From: Ulota crispa
Lineage: Eukaryota; Streptophyta; Bryopsida; Orthotrichales; Orthotrichaceae
Direction of reading: 5' to 3'
Assembly: GCA_963920765.1 (NCBI GenBank)
Contig: OY987247.1
Span: 9,644,471-9,708,470 of the forward strand
DNA length: 64,000 bases
In this document: positions 61,401 to 64,000 of the stretch, piece by piece
Numbering within the stretch: position 1 is the first letter of the stretch
How the letters are laid out: each line of letters begins with the position of its first letter
The notes under the pieces: model-generated
The model's database searches: none
Seen by the model: the letters and a program-made list of their open reading frames with translations, nothing else
What the model was told of the DNA's origin: nothing
Translations under genes and position numbers: made by a program

Positions 61401-62925
61401 TGAAAGACCGGAGATGGTTCTGCTTCTGCCACCGCCGAGCTCTCCCCTTCGTAGCAAGTCAAAGCAAGGGTTTCCTTATAAGGGTTATTCTGAATGATCC
61501 TACAGATAGGATCCACCCAAGCGTCTTCCGATGCTGCTTGTACTTGGGGAATCTGTACTCGACCGGGAGGCTGGATCCACTTCACTTTGCACACATCCCC
61601 ACCATCCTCGTCGCTTGAAATCATGTCCTGCAAATAGATACAATCACAAACACAAGAAAGACGTCAAGAAAAAATCAGTCCCTGAACTCCGCTGAGGTGA
61701 AAGATTATTCGCAGCGAAAGCAGACAAAAGGCCGTTCTAATACTTACATCTGAGAGATGCTCTTCGATGCATTCCGCTTGAGGAACGCTAAGGGTGAGAG
61801 CGTACGATGCAATAGCATTGAGGTCCGCCCCAAACTCTGTAGAACATTGGCCACAGATCATATTAGAGACTTTCTGACGCTCTAAGTCACGCAGACACTT
61901 TAAACGGCTTCAGAAATCCAGAAAATACGAAGCATCAGGCCATAGACGCAAGCCAAGAGAAACGTAAGCTGAAGTAAAACTCCATTTACCATTGCAGCAA
62001 CGTATTCATACTTGTCTGTATGGATTTTTTCAACGTAAATCAATCACAACTTACCCAAATGTGAACGACCAAAATGCGTTCAAACAACTAGGGGTAGAGG
62101 ACAATATATAGGTTCAACAGGAGCGCAAGACCCTCTTTTGAAATTTAATGATACCTTCCCGTTAATAATTAACGCACAGTACCACGAAATTGATTACTCC
62201 TTCACGAAATATATTTGGAGAAACTAAAACGACGACAGTCAATGTACGGATATCCTCTCCACCACAACTCTCAGAACCGAATTCTACAGTCCATACAGAC
62301 AATTCTCTTGCAAGTGCAGAGCGGGGTTCTATAGCAACAAAATGTAAGCTTAAACACAACAACGCATTTCAAACAGAAACATCACGATCGCAAATAGTCA
62401 ACCAATTTGGGAAGGAGGCCAAACCAGGTCAGCAAGACAACAAAATAGAAACAACACGAGAATGTCTAACGAGAGAATAAGCTACAGGTATCACAAAACT
62501 GATCACAATCACGAATTTCGGGATTTTACCGACCTCCATAGCCGAAGAGGTTACGAACAAGCCCTCACACATCTACTATTCATTTGAGAGTAATGCAAAG
62601 AGTCACAAACACTGAAAAGCCTCAAAGACGAATCTACTCACCTTGAGTTTTCTTCACAGCCTGCTCAACTGACTCCAAGGGCAAGCCCATTCCCACCAAC
62701 GTCTCCCGCACCTGCTTCTCCTTAGAATCGACATCGGGCTAGAATGCACAAAACATTAAAAAAAAATCAGATATCATAAATAGTCACAAAGTGCCTTGCG
62801 AGTTGCTCCAATTTTTATTGACGCAGAGCTTCAATTTCATTTCTAAAACAAAATTGCAAGCTTGAAGCCTCCGCCAAGGAAACAAATACCTCCTTAGTAG
62901 GCTTGGGCGCTCCCTCGCTGGCCAT
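58432..62925 (-). CDS. DRM: DRM-type de novo DNA (cytosine-5) methyltransferase
   Basis: Ten exons: 62925-62890, 62738-62642, 61836-61748, 61627-61105, 60987-60442, 60337-60255, 60134-59869, 59755-59309, 59194-59074 and 58965-58432. All phases agree and give about 913 residues. Three UBA-like segments come first (around VRETLVGMGLPLESVEQAV, FFLEMGFPFDLVQRAIRHHG and LQTLGFPLALIERAVQELG). The catalytic half has the rearranged order diagnostic of DRM: FFYFENVAG and the ALGNSFSV block precede motif I (LSLFSGIGGAEVALHKIG) and motif IV (GGSPCNN) with its catalytic Cys. DRM enzymes place methylation guided by 24-nt siRNAs in the nucleus (RNA-directed DNA methylation). It is longer than the roughly 626-residue Arabidopsis DRM2, mainly through acidic Ser-rich linkers. 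The protein ends soon after the FFEFSRIVATVREL block, as in the family. Confidence 0.93.
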
Positions 62926-63591
62926 AGCAGGCCCGATCAGCATACAGCGCGAGAACGAGAGAGAGCGAGCGAGAGCGAGCGAGAGAGAGAGAGCGAGAGG
63001 GAGCGCGGCTGTGTCGCTACAAAGTAAGTCTTAGTCCGTGGCCACCGTCGCCCCTAATTCTTCATCAAGCAGAATGCGAATGCGAATGCGAATAGCACCA
63101 ATTGAGAGCGCACTCACTTAACTTATGCTTTAGCGAGCCAATGCAGAGCCAAATGTCGCGTCGGAGGCAGATGGAAACCTCCAGAAGGGTCACAGTGCTG
63201 CAAGGTACGTCGCATGATCGGCGGCAGAGCCATCGCATCCAGCAAAGTCTGACAATGGAGCAGCAAGCAGCAACAGCAGCGAGCGAGCGAGCGAGCGAGC
63301 AAGGAGAGTCGACAGAGGCTGGCCCAGTGCACTGGGCCAAGAAGGGAGACTGGGCCGGGTGAGGCGGGGGGGCCTCCATCAAGCCTGGCCCGGCGTCCGG
63401 CCCGGCGCCGCAAGCGCGAGTCCGCGGCGAGAAGTCAATCCGTCGTAGGCTGGAATGTAGCCTGACAAGTATGCGGTACCTTTGTGTCACTCATGAGCCG
63501 TGACGTACGTCCAGCAGTCGGCAGTATTGTCATGCACAATTAGTAAGTTACGAGTACCTCTCTTCTCACACATACCGCTGTCTCCGTTTGC
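62926..63591. other. Promoter and 5' region of the DRM gene
   Basis: A GAGC/GA-rich tract at 62948-63005 precedes the start codon in the minus orientation, and a GAGC tetranucleotide run is at 63278-63302. GA-rich (CT-rich on the coding strand) leaders are common in plant promoters. No other gene is supported; the overlapping open frames at 63065-63490 are GC-rich shadows. Confidence 0.5.
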
Positions 63592-63821
63592 TTAACCCTT
63601 AAATATAGGGCATAGTATATACGCTGACGTATAATTGTCATTTGCTACCAATAAGAAATTTAAATTTGGGATCTCAAGTAGTTCACTAGAACTGCATTGA
63701 TCTATTCTCTATCTTCTTTGTTGATCTCAAATGTAGTAGAGGTGTGGATCCATTCTAAATACAAGAAAAACACCCCGTATTGTATTGGTAGGAGCAGCAT
63801 GCTCAAACGTTTAGGGATTAA
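63592..63821. mobile_element. TTAA-flanked MITE, 230 bp
   Basis: It begins TTAACCCTTAAATATAGGGC and ends CGTTTAGGGATTAA. It is homologous along its length to 13246-13475, including ATAGTATATACGCTG and CAAATGTAGTAGAGGTGTG. Confidence 0.75.
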
Positions 63822-63891
63822 TTCCTCCAAATCCCTTGATCAAGTATAACTTCAAAATATATAATTCGTGATAGTAAATTAAAAATACAGT

Positions 63892-64000
63892 TTAACCCTT
63901 GAACGACTAAGCAACTATAATACATAGTATGTACGCTGCTGTATAATTGGCATTTGCTACCAACAAAAAGTTTAATTTTGGGATCTTGACTACCTCACTA
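63892..64000. mobile_element. Third copy of the TTAA MITE, cut by the window end
   Basis: It opens TTAACCCTTGAACGACTAAG and continues with ACATAGTATGTACGCTGC and GCATTTGCTACCAA, matching the 63592 copy in the same orientation 300 bp upstream. The right end lies outside the window. Confidence 0.75.

Overview
The window looks like nuclear DNA of a land plant, probably a seedless one (bryophyte, lycophyte or fern grade); I cannot name the species. The evidence is a set of intron-split genes with plant-type GT-AG introns and plant families: a NUMOD3-motif protein, an ARL2/TITAN5-type small GTPase, a HIT-zinc-finger DEAD-box helicase of the RH41/DDX59 type, plasma-membrane syntaxins of the SYP12 type, a REM-like B3-domain gene and a DRM-type de novo DNA methyltransferase. 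No rRNA, tRNA, CRISPR array or prokaryotic operon was seen.

Layout. 1-2420: foldback repeat with ATATCAC minisatellites. 3845-8076 (+): NUMOD3 protein. 10730-12297 (-): ARL2. 13659-15976 (+): helicase, divergent from ARL2 across 1.4 kb that holds a small TTAA-flanked element. 19432-23641 and 43995-48200: two GC-rich arms of a giant inverted repeat, about 4.2 kb each and 20.35 kb apart, each with a complete two-exon syntaxin gene. The spacer between them and its flanks are AT-rich and full of small inverted-repeat elements, foldbacks and minisatellites, with no intact cellular gene. 54171-56982 (-): B3-domain gene that looks damaged. 58432-62925 (-): DRM methyltransferase in ten exons. The right edge holds two copies of a TTAA-flanked miniature element.

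Two things stand out. First, the twin-syntaxin palindrome: the arms appear identical through exons and the 873-bp intron and differ mainly in a tetranucleotide count and in one divergent patch of about 145 bp in the 3' region. This is what arm-to-arm gene conversion would leave. The right arm starts at the base after the end of a transposable element. Second, a group of dispersed elements, from 78 bp to 1.4 kb, share termini of the form TTAACCC...GGGTTAA, and the full TTAA is kept at nearly every end. This suggests TTAA-targeted, piggyBac-like mobilisation, which would be unusual for a plant. One member contains a decayed Tc1/mariner-type transposase tail, so the source of the mobilising enzyme is open.

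The genes are not an operon or pathway; they are independent housekeeping and developmental genes in a repeat-rich region. All exon models were built by hand from splice-site phase and family similarity, so junctions are predictions.
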